From NCBI GenBank assembly GCA_003339415.1, contig PDHQ01000007.1, positions 389,180-453,179 of the forward strand: a DNA stretch of 64,000 bases. Direction: 5' to 3'. The DNA comes from Ophiocordyceps camponoti-saundersi (nom. inval.). Taxonomy: Eukaryota; Ascomycota; Sordariomycetes; Hypocreales; Ophiocordycipitaceae. Both the position numbers and the translations under genes were made by a program. Shown here piece after piece: positions 13,701-26,100 of the stretch; the stretch's first letter is position 1; each line of letters starts with the position of its first letter. Below the pieces are notes generated by a model. The model did no database searches, was not told the DNA's origin, and worked only from the letters and a program-made list of their open reading frames with translations.

Positions 13701-13820
13701 TGAACGACGAAGAGGAGCCTGATTCGATCGGGGGCTGCAATCACCCGAGACATTACCATCCGGCAGGGTCAGGGTCTGTAGCGGCACAGCTCCGGGGTAA
13801 GACGGGACAGATCGGCGCAT
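10723..13820 (-). CDS. Oligopeptide transporter, OPT family
   Basis: Two exons, 13820-11695 and 11626-10723, with a 68-bp intron, give 1009 residues. The splice rebuilds FVVEYYPVHLPWYG across the junction, a recognisable OPT segment. Residues 1 to about 260 are Ser/Arg/Asp-rich and cytosolic-looking. From there hydrophobic segments follow through to the C-terminus. The family signature GYISSAQGIKF and KLGHYMKIPPR lies in exon 2. OPT proteins are proton-coupled importers of small peptides, or of metal-siderophore or glutathione-like compounds, across plasma or endomembranes; the substrate cannot be told here. The long N-terminal tail suggests phosphoregulation (inference). The start is the first ATG of a long open frame and could lie further in. 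Confidence 0.9.
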
Positions 13821-14381
13821 GGCTCCGACTGGCTTCAGCGCTCCCCCCGGTGGCTGCTGAAGACGGGTGGCGGCGGCGGCGGTGCCACCGTGGCGTCGGC
13901 AGCCGTTGCGGCCGCCTTTTTCTTTTGTCTATCTTCCCAGAACGGAAGTGATGCTTCAGGCTGGTGTGAGTGAGGTTATCGTCGCGCCGTCGCCTGGTGG
14001 AAGAAGCGGCCCGCGGTAATGCGCTGTGCGGTGTGGATAAACAGGGAGCTGGTGGGTCTCTAGGCGGCTTCCGTAGCGGAAGCTTGTGCCCTATAAAGAC
14101 TATAATAGGGAGTCGCTAACGGGGATTAGGGGGTGCTTTCGTCAGGTAGGGAGTGGGTTGAGGAATGCTAGGCTTATGTCATCATCCGCACCGCACACCT
14201 CGATGCTCCATCCCTCCCAGAGCTGCAAACCGCCAAGGCAGCGGGCCATGCATGTTTCGTGCTTTTACGATAATGCGCCACCGCGAATTGCCTCATGTGC
14301 CTGCTTCTCATGCACTGACCCATTGATTGAATTCGAAGTACCCGCGGCCCTGCGACGTGACGGGCGGAACGCGTGCGCGCT
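13821..14381. promoter_or_regulatory. Divergent promoter region OPT / cyclo-ligase
   Basis: 561 bp between the OPT start (-) and the cyclo-ligase start (+). It contains a GGCGGCGGCGG patch at 13871-13880 and a CCCTATAAAGA TATA-like element at 14089-14099 oriented for the plus strand, though about 290 bp from the start codon. No ORF here resembles a protein. Confidence 0.4.
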
Positions 14382-15133
14382 ATGACCGCGTCTCTGGTCG
14401 TTGCCAAGCAGCAGCTTCGCACTCTCATCAAGCAGCGCCTCTCTGCTGTATCCCAAGAGTCCCTCGCCGCTCAGAGTACTGCCGGACGTCGTCGCGCCTC
14501 GCCCTCTGTCTTACTGACGCCGTTCTCCGTCCAGGCCGCAACATCTTAGACGCCCTTCAGAACTTTCCGCCCTACCGAGATGCCACCCGCATCAGCGTCT
14601 TCCTGTCCATGCCCGGTGCAGAGGTACAGACGGATTCCATTGTTCGACACGCTCTCGGATGCGGTAAGCGCGTCTCCGTCCCGTACCTTCACAAGCCGTC
14701 TCCCGATCTGCCCGACGCGCCGGCCCGTGTCATGGATATGGTCGATCTCGCCGACCTCGACGACTACGAAAGCCTGAAGCCCGATCGCTGGGGCATTCCC
14801 TCCGTAGACCCGGCCACCGTTCATCTTCGTCGTCGCGCCCTCGCTGGCTCGCCCGATGCGCGATGCGTGCTCGATCTGATGCTTCTGCCCGGCGTTGCCT
14901 TCGACTTTGACGATGGCGGTCGCGTTCGCAGACTCGGTCATGGCAGGGGTTTCTACGACTTCTTTCTTAATCGTTACCTGCCCTCTCATCCATCGCTGCT
15001 GCTCGTAGGCCTTGCGCTCAACGAGCAGCTGCTTTCTCCCTCTTCGGGCGAGCAAGTTCCCGTAACTTCGCACGATTGTCAGTTACATGGCTTGATTCTC
15101 GGGAGCGGCCAGGTCCGACTCTCGAAGAGCTGA
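14382..15133 (+). CDS. FAU1: 5-formyltetrahydrofolate cyclo-ligase
   Basis: Two exons, 14382-14475 and 14535-15133, give 230 residues, the usual length. The 59-bp intron removes a frame change and yields AAQSRNILDALQNFPPY. Visible motifs are FLSMPGAEVQT near the folate side, LDLMLLPGVAFD, and the nucleotide-binding GHGRGFYDFFL. The enzyme converts 5-formyl-THF to 5,10-methenyl-THF with ATP hydrolysis, feeding stored folate back into one-carbon metabolism. The longer open frame starting at 14327 is not used because it reads through the intron. Confidence 0.93.
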
Positions 15134-15610
15134 AGAAAGCTTTCAAGCCTGCACACCATGTTGCTAGCTACACCAGTAGGCTGGCGTGAAGCCTTGTGAA
15201 CGAATAGGCATGAGGAATCAGAAGCATCCGACCTCGGTCGAGGAAGAGTTCCCCAAGTGCCTTGCTTTGAGGTTGCACGTACTTCTACTCGCACATACAG
15301 TGGACAGATAAAGAATGCAGCAGTCGGAAAAGAAAGAAAATCGTTCCCGTGCGGAACGGAAAATGTAAAAACCCGGTCTCCCGTCTACCCATGCCCCGCC
15401 AAGAGAATATGCCAATATCATACAGCATCACCATCATTCCCATCTCATCATCTTCCTGCCAACCCTCGCCTACGCTCCGCCCGCAGCCAAGTACTGCTCT
15501 CGCGCCAGAGAGACAATCGTCGCTCTTCCGCTTCAGACGCATGTGACCGAGTCTCGATCTCGACCTCGACCTCGTCCGCTCGACGTTTGGCCCCCGAGGC
15601 ATCGCCCACG
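15134..15610. promoter_or_regulatory. Upstream region of MTR10
   Basis: 477 bp between the cyclo-ligase stop and the MTR10 start, same strand. CT-rich with CATCATC and CCTCGCC patches just before the ATG, as in other leaders of this window. No gene is visible. Confidence 0.4.
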
Positions 15611-18600
15611 ATGGCTGCAAACGGCGTGCAGGAGGCCTTTGCTACCTCGGACGTGCTTTCGGCCGTCATGACGATGAGGAGTGGTGATGCCGAAGCTAAG
15701 ACCAACGCTCATCACTTTCTCGAGCGGTTCCAGAAATCCGTAAGTGTGTCCTGTTCGCCCTTCGCCTTCGTCTCTGACCGCGTCGTCACTTTTGCAGCGA
15801 GATTCTTGGGCCACGATCATGAGCGTCATCCAGTCTGAAGCCGATGCCGAAGCTCTCCTCTTCGCCGCCATCACCCTCCGCGGCAAGGTTGTCCTATTCG
15901 ATGGCCTCTGGCTCCACTTTCGTCGAGGCTGACTATATTCCCAGCTCACCTACGACCTTTCGACCCAAGTTCCCCCCAGCGAGCTACCGGGGCTTCGAAA
16001 CCAGATTCTGGTGCTTCTGAAACGCTTCGCCGCGGGCCCGAAGCCCATCCGAGTCCAGCTCTGCGTTTGCTTGGCCATCTTGGCCATACAAATGAAGGAC
16101 TGGGTCGATGTACTCCCGTCCGTCGTCCAGGCGCTCAGCGATAGCCCTGAGAGTCACGCGTGCATCCTGGACTTTCTTCGAGTGCTCCCCGAGGAGGTGA
16201 CCGAGGGTCGCAAAATCACCTTGTCTGTACGTCGATCCAACAATACCGACTTTGGACAGCAGTTTTCTCCTACGGCACCAGATCTTCGGCCGTTGCGGAT
16301 TCCGTCACTGGCATGAGATTCTAATCAACTGATGGACAACAGGAAGAAGACTTGGCCGTCCGGACGCAAGCCTTGTTGGGAGATAATACGCAACAGGTCG
16401 TCCACCTGCTCATCAACTACGCTCAGTCGTCGGGTACGCTGCCCAGGCCCGCCTGCTTATTCGTGGTCTGAAGCTGACGCCTGGATGCAGCTGCCGCGTC
16501 TCGGAACCCTCAGCTCATGGAATGCATCACCTCGTGGCTGAGAGAAGTGCCAGTCGACGGTATCATAAACTCCCCGCTCCTCGACATTATCTTCGCCGGC
16601 GTCGCCTTTGAAGAATGCGGCCGAGAAGCTTCCGAGTGCCTTTGCGTGATGCTTAGGGAGACGCGCGAAGTCGACGAGAGCCAGGAAGCCGTTCAAGCGC
16701 TGTTTCCCCGTATCATCGCCCTTCAGCCACAGATTGGAAAGGCAGCAGCGGATGAGGACACGGAGACGTTGAAATCGCTGACCAAGGTATTCGCAACGTC
16801 GGCCGAGAGTTGGGTCGTCGGCATAGCGCGGCAACCGACGCAGTTCAGGCCCCTCGTCGACGCCGTCATCGAGTGCGCAGCGCGAGACGTAGACCGAGAT
16901 GTCATCGAGCACACATTTGGCTTCTGGTACGAATTGAAGCAGTACTTGGTGCTCGAAAGGTATATACAGGGCCGACTCGAGATGGTCGACGTCTACTCGA
17001 AGCTCGTCGACATCCTGCTGAAACGACTCGAATACCCGCGGCCGGAGTCGGGCAACGAGGCCGACCTATTCGACGGAGACCGCGAGCAGGAGGAGAAGTT
17101 CCGCGAGTTTCGCCATCAAATGGGCGACACGCTCAAGGACGCTTGCGTCGTCATGGGCGTCACCGAGTGCCTGACCAAGGTGCTTCGGGCGATTCAATTA
17201 TGGATGCAGAATTACGCCGGCCAGGCGTCGGGCAGCAACGTGCCGCACTGGCAAGAGCTAGAAGCACCCCTGTTCGCCATGCGTGCGCTCGGCCGGATGG
17301 TGGACAAGGACGAGGGCGTGGTGCTGCCGCAGCTCATGCCGCTGCTGGTGCAGATCCCCAGCCACGAGAAGCTCCGGTTCGCGACCATCATGGTCCTCGG
17401 CCGTTACACGGAGTGGACGGCGGCCCATGCCGAGTACCTGGAGCCGCAATTCAACTACATTGTCAACTCGTTCGGATCGGACTCGCGCGAGATCATGCGG
17501 GCGGCGGCGCTGGCCATCAAGTTCTTCTGCACCGATTGCAAGCACCTGCTGAGCGGCCAGGTGCTGCAGCTGCAAACCTTTTACGACCAGATACTCGACA
17601 AGCTGCCGGAGCAGAGCAAGGAGGAGATGACGGAGGGCGTGGCCAACGTGGTGGCGGTGCAGCCGGTGACGGAGACGTACCGCCTGCTCAAGCTCTACTG
17701 CGACCCTCTGGTGCGGCGGTTGATGGAAAAGGCCAACGTGGCGACGGATGAGGAGGGCAAACTTGCGGTTGCGGGTGAGAGGCAGCCTGTTCCTTTACTC
17801 TCTCTCCTACTTGTTTCTTCCCTTCTTTCTCTCTGGGACGGTTTTGCTGACGAGGCCTTGCGCAGATGACGTTCAGCTCGTGACAATCATGGTGCGGATC
17901 GTGATGCCGGTGGTCGGCCCCGGCGAGACCAATCCAGCGGTTAAGTACTGGCAGGAGGTGTTCCCCATCCTTTGCACGGTGCTGGACAACTTCCTCGACT
18001 TCACGCCGATCTGCGAGCGCATCTGCCGGTGCTGGCGCAACATGATCATCTCGTATCGCACGGCCACGGCGCCGCTACTGGCGGACATGGCTAACAAGCT
18101 GGCCAGCTGCTTCAGCGCCTCGCGCGAGGGCTGCTTTCTCTGGGTCACGTCGGCCATCCTGCGCGAGTTCTCGGAGGAGCGCGAGCAGGTGGACCAGGCG
18201 ACGACGGACAACATCTACACGTTTTTCGAGGCGCAGACGACGACGTTTCTGCGCGTCATGACGGAGCTGCAGCCGAGGGAGCTTCCGGACGTCATCGACG
18301 ACTTTTTCCGGCTGCTCATCGACGCGCTGCTGTACTACCCGCAGAAGCTGGTGCCGTCGCCGCTGCTGGCGCCCATCTTGGAGGCTGCCATCTACGCGCT
18401 GACGCTGGAACAGCGGGACCCGCTGTCGTCGACGCTTCACTTTCTCCGCGATCTGTTGTCGTACGGCGGCGACAATCCGGCGACGAGCGAAACCCTGTCG
18501 GACCAGGCGGCGACCAGCATCCGCGGCATCGTCAGGGGCTTGCTTCTCAGCCACGGGGCGAGCCTGATCAAGCAGGTGATGGCGGGGATGATGATAACGT

Positions 18601-18905
18601 TCCCGCGCGACTGCTTCGCGGACGGCAGCGGGGTGCTACTGGAGATGCTGCAACAGCTTCCGGCCGAGACGACGGAGTGGGTGGCGCAGACGATAGAGCT
18701 GCTGCCGCAAGGGACTGTATCGCCGTCTGAGGCACAGCGATTACTGTGCAAGATGAAGGAGAAGCTGCAGTCCGGTGACGCCGGGGGGGTTCGCAACGTT
18801 AGGGGCTTGTTGCAAGACTTTACCAACACGTACCGGCGCAGGAACGTGGCACCGCGAGACGGGCTAGGACAACTTGAGGCGGCGCGTTTCCAATTCTCGG
18901 GGTAG
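15611..18905 (+). CDS. MTR10: Nuclear import receptor MTR10 (transportin-SR type)
   Basis: Six exons, 15611-15739, 15798-15887, 15945-16226, 16343-16433, 16491-17774 and 17866-18905, give 971 residues, matching the length of yeast Mtr10. The N-terminus carries an importin-beta-like start: FLERFQKSRDSWATIM is rebuilt across intron 1 and LRGKLTYDLS across intron 2. The rest is alpha-helical HEAT-type repeat sequence. Mtr10/TNPO3 proteins carry SR-type and other RNA-binding proteins into the nucleus and influence tRNA retrograde transport. Intron density is high in the 5' third, then two long exons follow. No premature stop or missing segment is evident. Confidence 0.92.
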
Positions 18906-20587
18906 CTTTCATGTCTCGTCTCTTCTTTTCTCAGCCGGTCGGATGAGTTTGCTGGGAGGGTAGAGTTGGTAGTTACAGCCTACCTACCTTGTTACCAGGC
19001 ATGTAGGTAGATAACTAGGTAGGCAGGTAGGGAGGTGAGGTAGGGCAGTTGGTAGATGAGGACGCTGGGACCGGTTTTCTCTCTTATTTGCTTGACGGAT
19101 GATGATGATGGTCATGGAGGCAAGGAAATGTGTTGACGGGAATAATAAGGGCGAGGCCATAGAGGAAAGGGAATGGGAGCGTTCTTTGCGAGTTGTCGTC
19201 TTCCTCTTGTTTGTTGCTGCGTGAGTAGCAGATGTGTCTGTATGCGTATCTGTATATGTATGTGTAGGTAGGTAGGTTGATAGGTGGTTTGTTAACCTGG
19301 GTTGGGATGCTGTTTATAGGCAAGCAGTTTTGCCCTGGTATCAGAATCTCATGGTGTTGTGACAGCAACTTATATATGCCTACTGTAAACTTCTTTAATG
19401 ACTTGGAGTTATTACATGTGAGTATTGCTTTAAAAAGATGTTCCCTAGTGCTAGTAGTGTTGCTGGTTGCTGCTTGATGTCTGTTATGAAGCTGTAAACG
19501 CGTGATGTCGTGATAAGGTCGAGCTACCCTAGACTAGCGCGACACCCTTACAGGGGTATACCTTGTTGCAAAGACGTGAGTGAGCTAATGAATGTATTAG
19601 TCTGTTGAGAGTCAAGGGCCCATAAAATATGTTCATCATGCTTGTGCATGCTAGCCCGGGCTGTGAAGCAAATATAGCGTCATCTCTATTTTTGCACGTG
19701 CCCTAGGCGATGTGCTTTGCTGTTATTATCTGCTACGCTTTGGCTCGTTGCCCTTGTAGACGCGTGGATAGATCGGTGGGTAAGTTGATCTGTGTTGTCG
19801 ACTTGTCGTGATGCATCTCCCCTACCCTACACCCGACCTGAGACGACGACCGAGGCAAGTATGATTTAACCTGAGCAGTAGCTGAAGGGGGCATTTATGA
19901 GATGAAGTCGTCATGTAGGTAATTCACTATCGTCGATCAGAGCCTTTCTCTTTGACTGCATATACATGTATCTGCGTACCGACGAGGACTGTATCTCAGC
20001 TCGGCGGCGATTTCGGAAGCTCGTCCTGCAGGGTCTTCGGGGGGGGGGGGGGGGGGGGGGGGCGCGGGGGGGGGGGGGGGGGGGGGCGGGCGGAGTAGTA
20101 GAGCGTGGGAGAGGGGGGGGGGGGGGGGGGGACGTCAGCAGGCGGGTTGGGGGTTTGGTTGGTGGCGCGTATGTATGCAAGTATGTAGGAACGGAGAGGC
20201 GTTTCTTCGATCGTATCGGAAGGTTCGGAACCGACGTGCATGTCAGTATGTGTGTGTGTATGCATAACCGTTTCTTAGTAGATATAGATGTGTATGTAGA
20301 TGTAGATGTAGATGTTGTAATGGGAGATTCTGTAGGGTCGTACATGCATATGTATATGTAGGTATGTATGTCATATGTGCACCACGTGTGATGGTAGCCC
20401 AAACCCCCGTTGCATTGCGTATAGCATTGCGTATAAGACTATTATGGAGAGGTATAAGAAGACTGCGAGATCCTCCTCCTCCTATCCCTCCTCCTCGTCC
20501 TCCTCTGCTGACACGACATACCTACCTACCTATCCAACATCCCCAATCATACATAGTACATGCACAACACGCAACACGATACTCAAG
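18906..20587. repeat. Intergenic region with (CCTA)n and poly-G
   Basis: 1.7 kb without a supportable gene. At 18980-19050 short TACCTACC and GTAGGTAG runs face each other as a loose inverted repeat. Similar TAGG/CCTA tetranucleotide runs recur at many other places in the window. A G-rich tract (20039-20097 and 20113-20131) is interrupted only by a few C/A bases. Around 20277-20360 there is a GTAGATGTAGATG/ATGTATATG microsatellite. Confidence 0.6.
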
Positions 20588-21660
20588 ATGCAAGCCTTCT
20601 CAACCACCCTCATAGCAATGGGCAGAGCAAGCGCGGCCCCAACACCCCCCGCAAGAGACTGCCCATTGCAAACAGGCCACCGAGTCGAGCTCATCCCCTG
20701 GGACGCGGCGGACGGGTCGCACGTCAAGAGGCTCGTGGCCCAGAGGGAGGCCTGCACCTGGGCTGAGGACGAGGTCTTTGCCTGGCGGGATCTGATGATG
20801 CGGGGGGTCAAGACTATATTCTGGATTGTCTGTTTTCCCTCCTTTCTCTGTTTCTCTCTCTGTTTCTCTCTCTGTCTCTCTCTCTGTCTCTCTCTGCCTG
20901 TTGTCTCTATGTCTTGTTCTGTCACTGATGTCTTCTCTTCTAGGCCTTGGCGGATGATTCCCCTGTTAGAGACGGTATGCTCAAGACGCACTGTCACGAG
21001 TTTCCCAAGGTGAATTCCTTTCTTTCTCTCCTCCTTCCTTTCTTCTCGTTTCATCAGAAGTTTAGAAGTAAGCAAGAAAAGCATCACCAGTTTCCAAACC
21101 CCCATGAAGCCATCACCATCTTTCCCCCTCCCCTACGACCCTTACTCAACCAACCAACTCCCTTACACTTACACTTACACTTACACTTACTCACCCCCCT
21201 TACATCAAACATACGCGTCTCTCTCTCTCTCTTACACACACCCAAAAAAAGGAGCTCGAGCCCCTCTTCGACACCGCTCCTACAATGGCAGCCAACGCCC
21301 GGACCCCCTCGGGCCGAGCCTTTCACCCCGTCGGCCACGTCGCGCTCGAGGCACTCCCCGATCGAAACGCTCGCTTCGACCTGCCTCGTGCAACCTATTG
21401 GGTGAAGTCTCTTTATATATCGTGGTGAGTCCTTTTTTCCCGCCTTCTTCTTTTCTCTGCGCCCCCCCTTTTCCCTTGTTCCTTTGCTTCATCTCTTTTA
21501 TCCCCCCCCCTTTTCCCAGCTACCCCCTATTCGCAACCCCTATTCCCCCCCCCAAACCTCTCAACAACGGATATCAAAAACCTCCTCTTCCCCCCCCCCC
21601 CCCCCCCCCCCCCNNNNNNNNNNTCCCTCCCCCCTCTGCCCCGGCAGCCCCCGCCCCCCG

Positions 21661-21693
<33 letters not shown>

Positions 21694-21701
21694 CCTCCCA
21701 C

Positions 21702-21732
<31 letters not shown>

Positions 21733-22209
21733 TTTGTAGCTCACAAACTAATCAACCAAAAACTCTCCCTCCCCCCCCACGGAATCGCCACCCTGACAAA
21801 AAAACCGTGTCATACACGGAACCACAAACCACCCCCAAAACCACACACGTACACACATACATACTTGCACACACACACAAAAAACCATAGGCCCCTGCAA
21901 TTCAGCGGCCTAGGAAGCGCAGCAATGAACCACCTCGAACAAATCGCCTCCCGCCCACCCTTCGACAGCGAGTACATCGCCCTAGACACCCTCCCCGCAG
22001 ACTTCCAGCGAAGCGAACAGGTGCTGTCCATCGCCTTCGACGACCGCGGCGTCTCCCGTCCGCCGGAGATGCGCACCAACGAGGACTGGTTCCGTCGTAT
22101 GGGGTATCGCGTCATCGGGAGGGATCAGCGGCTTTACCGTCGCCGAGATCCGCTTTCGGGATGTGAGGTTGCTATGCCGGGCGTTTTCTTCAAGAAGGCT
22201 TTGCGGTAG
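20588..22209 (+). CDS. GNAT-family N-acetyltransferase
   Basis: Four exons, 20588-20827, 20944-21009, 21252-21424 and 21891-22209, give 265 residues. Exon 1 contains RVELIPWDAADGSHVKRLV and ends FWI. Exon 2 continues ALADDSP. Exon 3 gives GHVALEALP and SLYISW. Exon 4 opens LQFSGLGSAAM, the acetyl-CoA pyrophosphate-binding motif A of GNATs. It ends with a MGYRVIG strand typical of the fold. Substrate unknown. The third intron is 466 bp, far longer than the others here, and holds a poly-C run, ten N and another poly-C run, so its true length is uncertain. The intron 1 donor is GTCTGT, which is weak. An inner ATG at 20621 is an alternative start. Confidence 0.8.
21590..21732. repeat. Poly-C tract with 10-N gap inside an intron
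   Basis: C runs at 21590-21613 and, with a few other bases between, 21624-21732 flank ten N (21614-21623). The tract sits wholly inside intron 3 of the acetyltransferase, so it does not break the protein. As at 361-724, a gap is bordered by a homopolymer of G:C. Confidence 0.85.
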
Positions 22210-23199
22210 AAATCTGCCGCTTTGTGATGTAGTGGGAACGCCATTTTCGATGATGGAAAGAGGAGGGGATCGTCGTCTTGTTCGGTGACAAAGACGAGGA
22301 TGAGCCGTGCGTGAAGATAGGACCTTGTAAGTTGTCACAGACCAGCCTTCTAGAAAGAAGTGAAGAGAAAAGAAGAAGACCTCCTTACTCACCATTTCCA
22401 TCTCTTGATTCCCTTTCGTAGTTGTTGAAGATGGTGTGAAAACCTCTTTGTAACCCGAATCCTTTCCATGATCCTCTTTCGTAGTTGTAGAAGAAAGAGG
22501 TGTGATTATCTCTTTGTAACCGAAATTCCATCCCTCAACCACCCCTGCAATTCTTCAACCAGTGAACCCATAAAGCCATGATTCAACCCCCTCCCCTTTG
22601 TCAATAAGGATTCCGTAAAGACCATCCCACTCTCTTCGTAAAGGGAAGAAACAAGACCATGACCTCCTTGTTGTCTTCGACCTTTCACACCTCCACGTCC
22701 GTGAATCATGAGAAAGAAACCATCATCTCATAAGAAGAAACCAGGCGCTTAAAGAAAGAGAAGGCAATAATGGGGATCAAAGAGAAAGAAGAAAAAAAGA
22801 ACCCTTTTCAAGTGATGAACAAACGTAGACGCTCGGGTCCGAAAACTCGATGGATTCATTGTCACTGCTTCCAAGAGAAACTTGTACAAAAACCTCGGCC
22901 ACGAGACTTCTCTGTCGACCTGTCGATCGATTCACCACCGCATCATTCGTTCACTTTCTCATATCCTGCTTTCGTTTTCCCTGCTTCGTTTCCCGCATCG
23001 TCTCTGTTATCAGCAGAGGTAAACAAGCAGTCGACAACTCACCGCGTTCGTGAACAACATCTCTCGCCCTCGCCGGTTCTTCACCTTTGCAAGACGTCAA
23101 AGCCGTTGAACAGACGCCGTGATACTACCAGACTCACTGCCCAACTCACACCAAACAACCTTCCCCTAAAGACAGAAACAAAAAAATCCAACGTCCATC
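22210..23199. repeat. Intergenic region with a 61-bp direct repeat
   Basis: Within this gene-free kilobase, 22411-22460 and 22472-22525 are imperfect direct copies. Both start CCTCTTTCGTAGTTGT or CCCTTTCGTAGTTGTTG and end in CTCTTTGTAACC(C)GAA, about 61 bp apart. The 150 bp before the next start codon (23200) are pyrimidine- and CA-rich, as in the other leaders. Confidence 0.6.
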
Positions 23200-26100
23200 A
23201 TGGCTCCCGGTGGAAAAGGAGGCAAAGGACCAGCCGCTTCCCACGGCAGAGCCACTAGAGCCAATGCCACCGCCTCGACAACCCAGGTGACCGATCCGCA
23301 GGCCGGAACGGCGCCGACCGGACGCGAGACCCGCTCGAGACAGGCCTCCGGATCGAAGCAGAACGCACCCGGCACGTCGACGACCACTTCGACCTCCCAG
23401 GCGACCCAGCCCTCGGGCAACGGACCGTCCAAAGTCTCGTCCAACACCCGTTCCCACTCGAGGCAGCCATCGGACCAGGCCGGCGCGTCCACGGGAGCAT
23501 CGCAAGCCGGAGCCTCCACCACCAACAAGGGAAGCCGAGCCGGATCGTCAACGACTTCATCCTCCCGAACGAGACGGGCGAGGAACGCTCACGTGCCACT
23601 CATCCTGCCCGTCCCCGAGCCCGCGGCTTCGACCGGCCCGACAACCCGATCGGCGTCGACGACGCGACAGACTTCGGACCAACCGCAGCGAGGACAGCTC
23701 GAGACCATCGCCGACAAGAGTCCTGCTCAGCCGCAGCTTTCGGAAAAGGCAAAGGGAAAGAGGAGAGCCGATTACGTTTCGGATTCTGAGCATGGCCCTT
23801 CACGGGATAAGAGACGGAGGCTGCGAGAAGACGACGAGGAAGAAGAAGGGGACGAAGATGCAGAAGGAGAAGACGTTGAAGACGAAGAGATGGATGAAAA
23901 TGTCGACCCTCAAGTACAGCAACGAGCGCCCGCCAAGCCCAGCAGCCAAGTCGTTGGAAAGCGAAAGCGTGGGCCAGAGTTGGCTCAAGGCCAGGGTCAA
24001 CAGGGCCATGGTCATGGAGGCCTCGGTCAAGGCCACGGCAACAACATGGCGCCGTACGGCGGCGCACATCCCATGGCCGCCGCAGTCGATCCCTACGGCG
24101 GCGTTGCTCAACAGGCCTTTGTTCCATCAGGCAACGCATTCAATTATCGACCAGGACCTTCGTCGGCTCATCTTCCACCCGCAAGAACTCAGTTTGAAGC
24201 CTTTCAAGGAGGATACCAACCTGGTCTCTTTCCCGGAAGTTATCAACCTCTAGCCTATTCTCAAATAGGAGGTGGCTACATTGCTCCTCATCAGTTGGGG
24301 CTTTGGGCTCCATTCGCGCCCAACCTGTCAGGAGGTAACCAGTTCGCTCATCAGCAGGGAAATCAGAACCAGCCAGGGGCAAACCCGCTCGTTCATCCAC
24401 AGGGAAACCAGCCCGCTTCTAACCAGCCTCGGTCCCAACAGGGAAACCAGCCATCCGGTTCCCAGGCAGCCGCTCAGCAAGGCGCTTCTCAGTCGGGCGG
24501 CCAAGCTGCTCCTTCAGGAGGATCAGGGGCACCTCCTGCAGGTCGCAAAGGTCCTCCGAAATCCAAAGGAAACGATGGGCCAGGCAGAGGCGGCGACACT
24601 GAAGAACCTGAAAACCTCGACGACGGCTCGCCGATTTCGAAGAAGAGGAAGCGCAACAAGCGAGTATGCGAGTTCTGCAAGAGCGCAGAGGCGGCGCGCA
24701 AGCAGGACCCGAATCTGCCTGTTCTGCCGCCCTGCGACTGGATTGAAAACGACAAGTTCAGCCGGGAGTGCACCAACTGTGCCAACCACAGGTTCGACAA
24801 CCCCGGCTCCGAACACGAGTGCAAGATCTCGAGGAAGCAGCAAAAGGACATCTGGAGGCGCTATGCCGACGGCCACCCGAAGGAATACAACCCACACAAA
24901 TGCGATAGATGTGAAGCCGGAGGAGTCGGCGGCTATTGTGACGCCGATCCTTATCTGGGCCTCGCCTGTAGCGGTTGCTCCACGGCCAAGAACCAAGTGG
25001 AATGCAAGGTCGGAGGCAAGGTGATGGGTCGTCGACCCAACCCACGACAGGGCGTCGAGCGGTGGTTCCGCCGCCAGTGCGAGGGCTGCAATAACCCCAA
25101 AGCTCGCAAGCACGGCGTCGGCTGCAGCTGGCTCAAGGACCGGAAGAGCTGGAAGGAGCCTTGCACGGACTGTGCGTCAAAGGGCAGAGCCTGCATCGAT
25201 TCCGGCTACGTCGTCGGTCAGATACCGCCACCGACGATCCCGACCAAGTGGACAGTTTCCCACCAGCTTGGCGGCGCCTGGGCCGAGATTCGTGGCAGCA
25301 CGCCCTGGAGAAGTGGTTGCAAGGAGTGTGTGATCAACGGAAACCATTGCCGGGCCCTGACTGACACGGCTGAATTCTCCTGCAACCGGTGTCAACAGCT
25401 GGGCATCGACTGCATCGACAACAGCAGTGGCAACATTCTGCGGCCGCAGTTTGACCTTAGTCGTGTCGGCATCGGCATCTTCTTGCCCTTCTTCGCCTGT
25501 GCTCGTTGTCGAGAGTTGAAGCGAAACTGCGACCATCAACGGCCGTGCGACTCTTGCTATCACCGAGGTGAACAGCATCTTTGTGACGATCCCAATGACA
25601 GCCAGAAAAAGGGCAGCTGCTTCAAGAACCGACTGGAGCCGCAACCCGGCCCTCTTTACTATCTGGCTCTCGGATACGGTGCCAACGGCGTCGACGACGT
25701 CAAGGACGGTTCCAAAATTGAGCACTGGATCGGTGCTCCGTTTGCCATCTATCAGATGGCCGGCAAGGTGGGTGAGACCAACGACACTGGAAAGATGGCC
25801 ATCGTGTCGCTGGCTGTGAAGGTGCGAAACAATTTGAACCCGATGCAAGCCCCTCCTCACGGGGGCATCGGCGGGAGGCTCGCCGGACGGCGGCCGAGCA
25901 GCTTGACCGTTGCCGAGCTGGTGTATATGCTCCGGGAAATGTGGGTCGCCATTTATCCGATGCAAAATGATTCCCGTTACTTGGCAATGAAGAATGAAGC
26001 CTTTCAATTGCGAAGAGACGCCATTAAGAAGGAGGGTGATGACGATGGCGACGATGATAACAACGACAACGCCGATGACAATGACCCTGGTGTCGGACCA

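Noticed and set aside
16810..17751. 313-residue plus-strand ORF inside MTR10
   Set aside because: Arg/Ala/Gly-rich shadow frame of a GC-rich exon; MTR10 in the other frame has clear family sequence and spliced continuity.
19966..20402. Gly-rich and Pro-rich ORFs over 20.0-20.4 kb
   Set aside because: Homopolymer and microsatellite artefacts.
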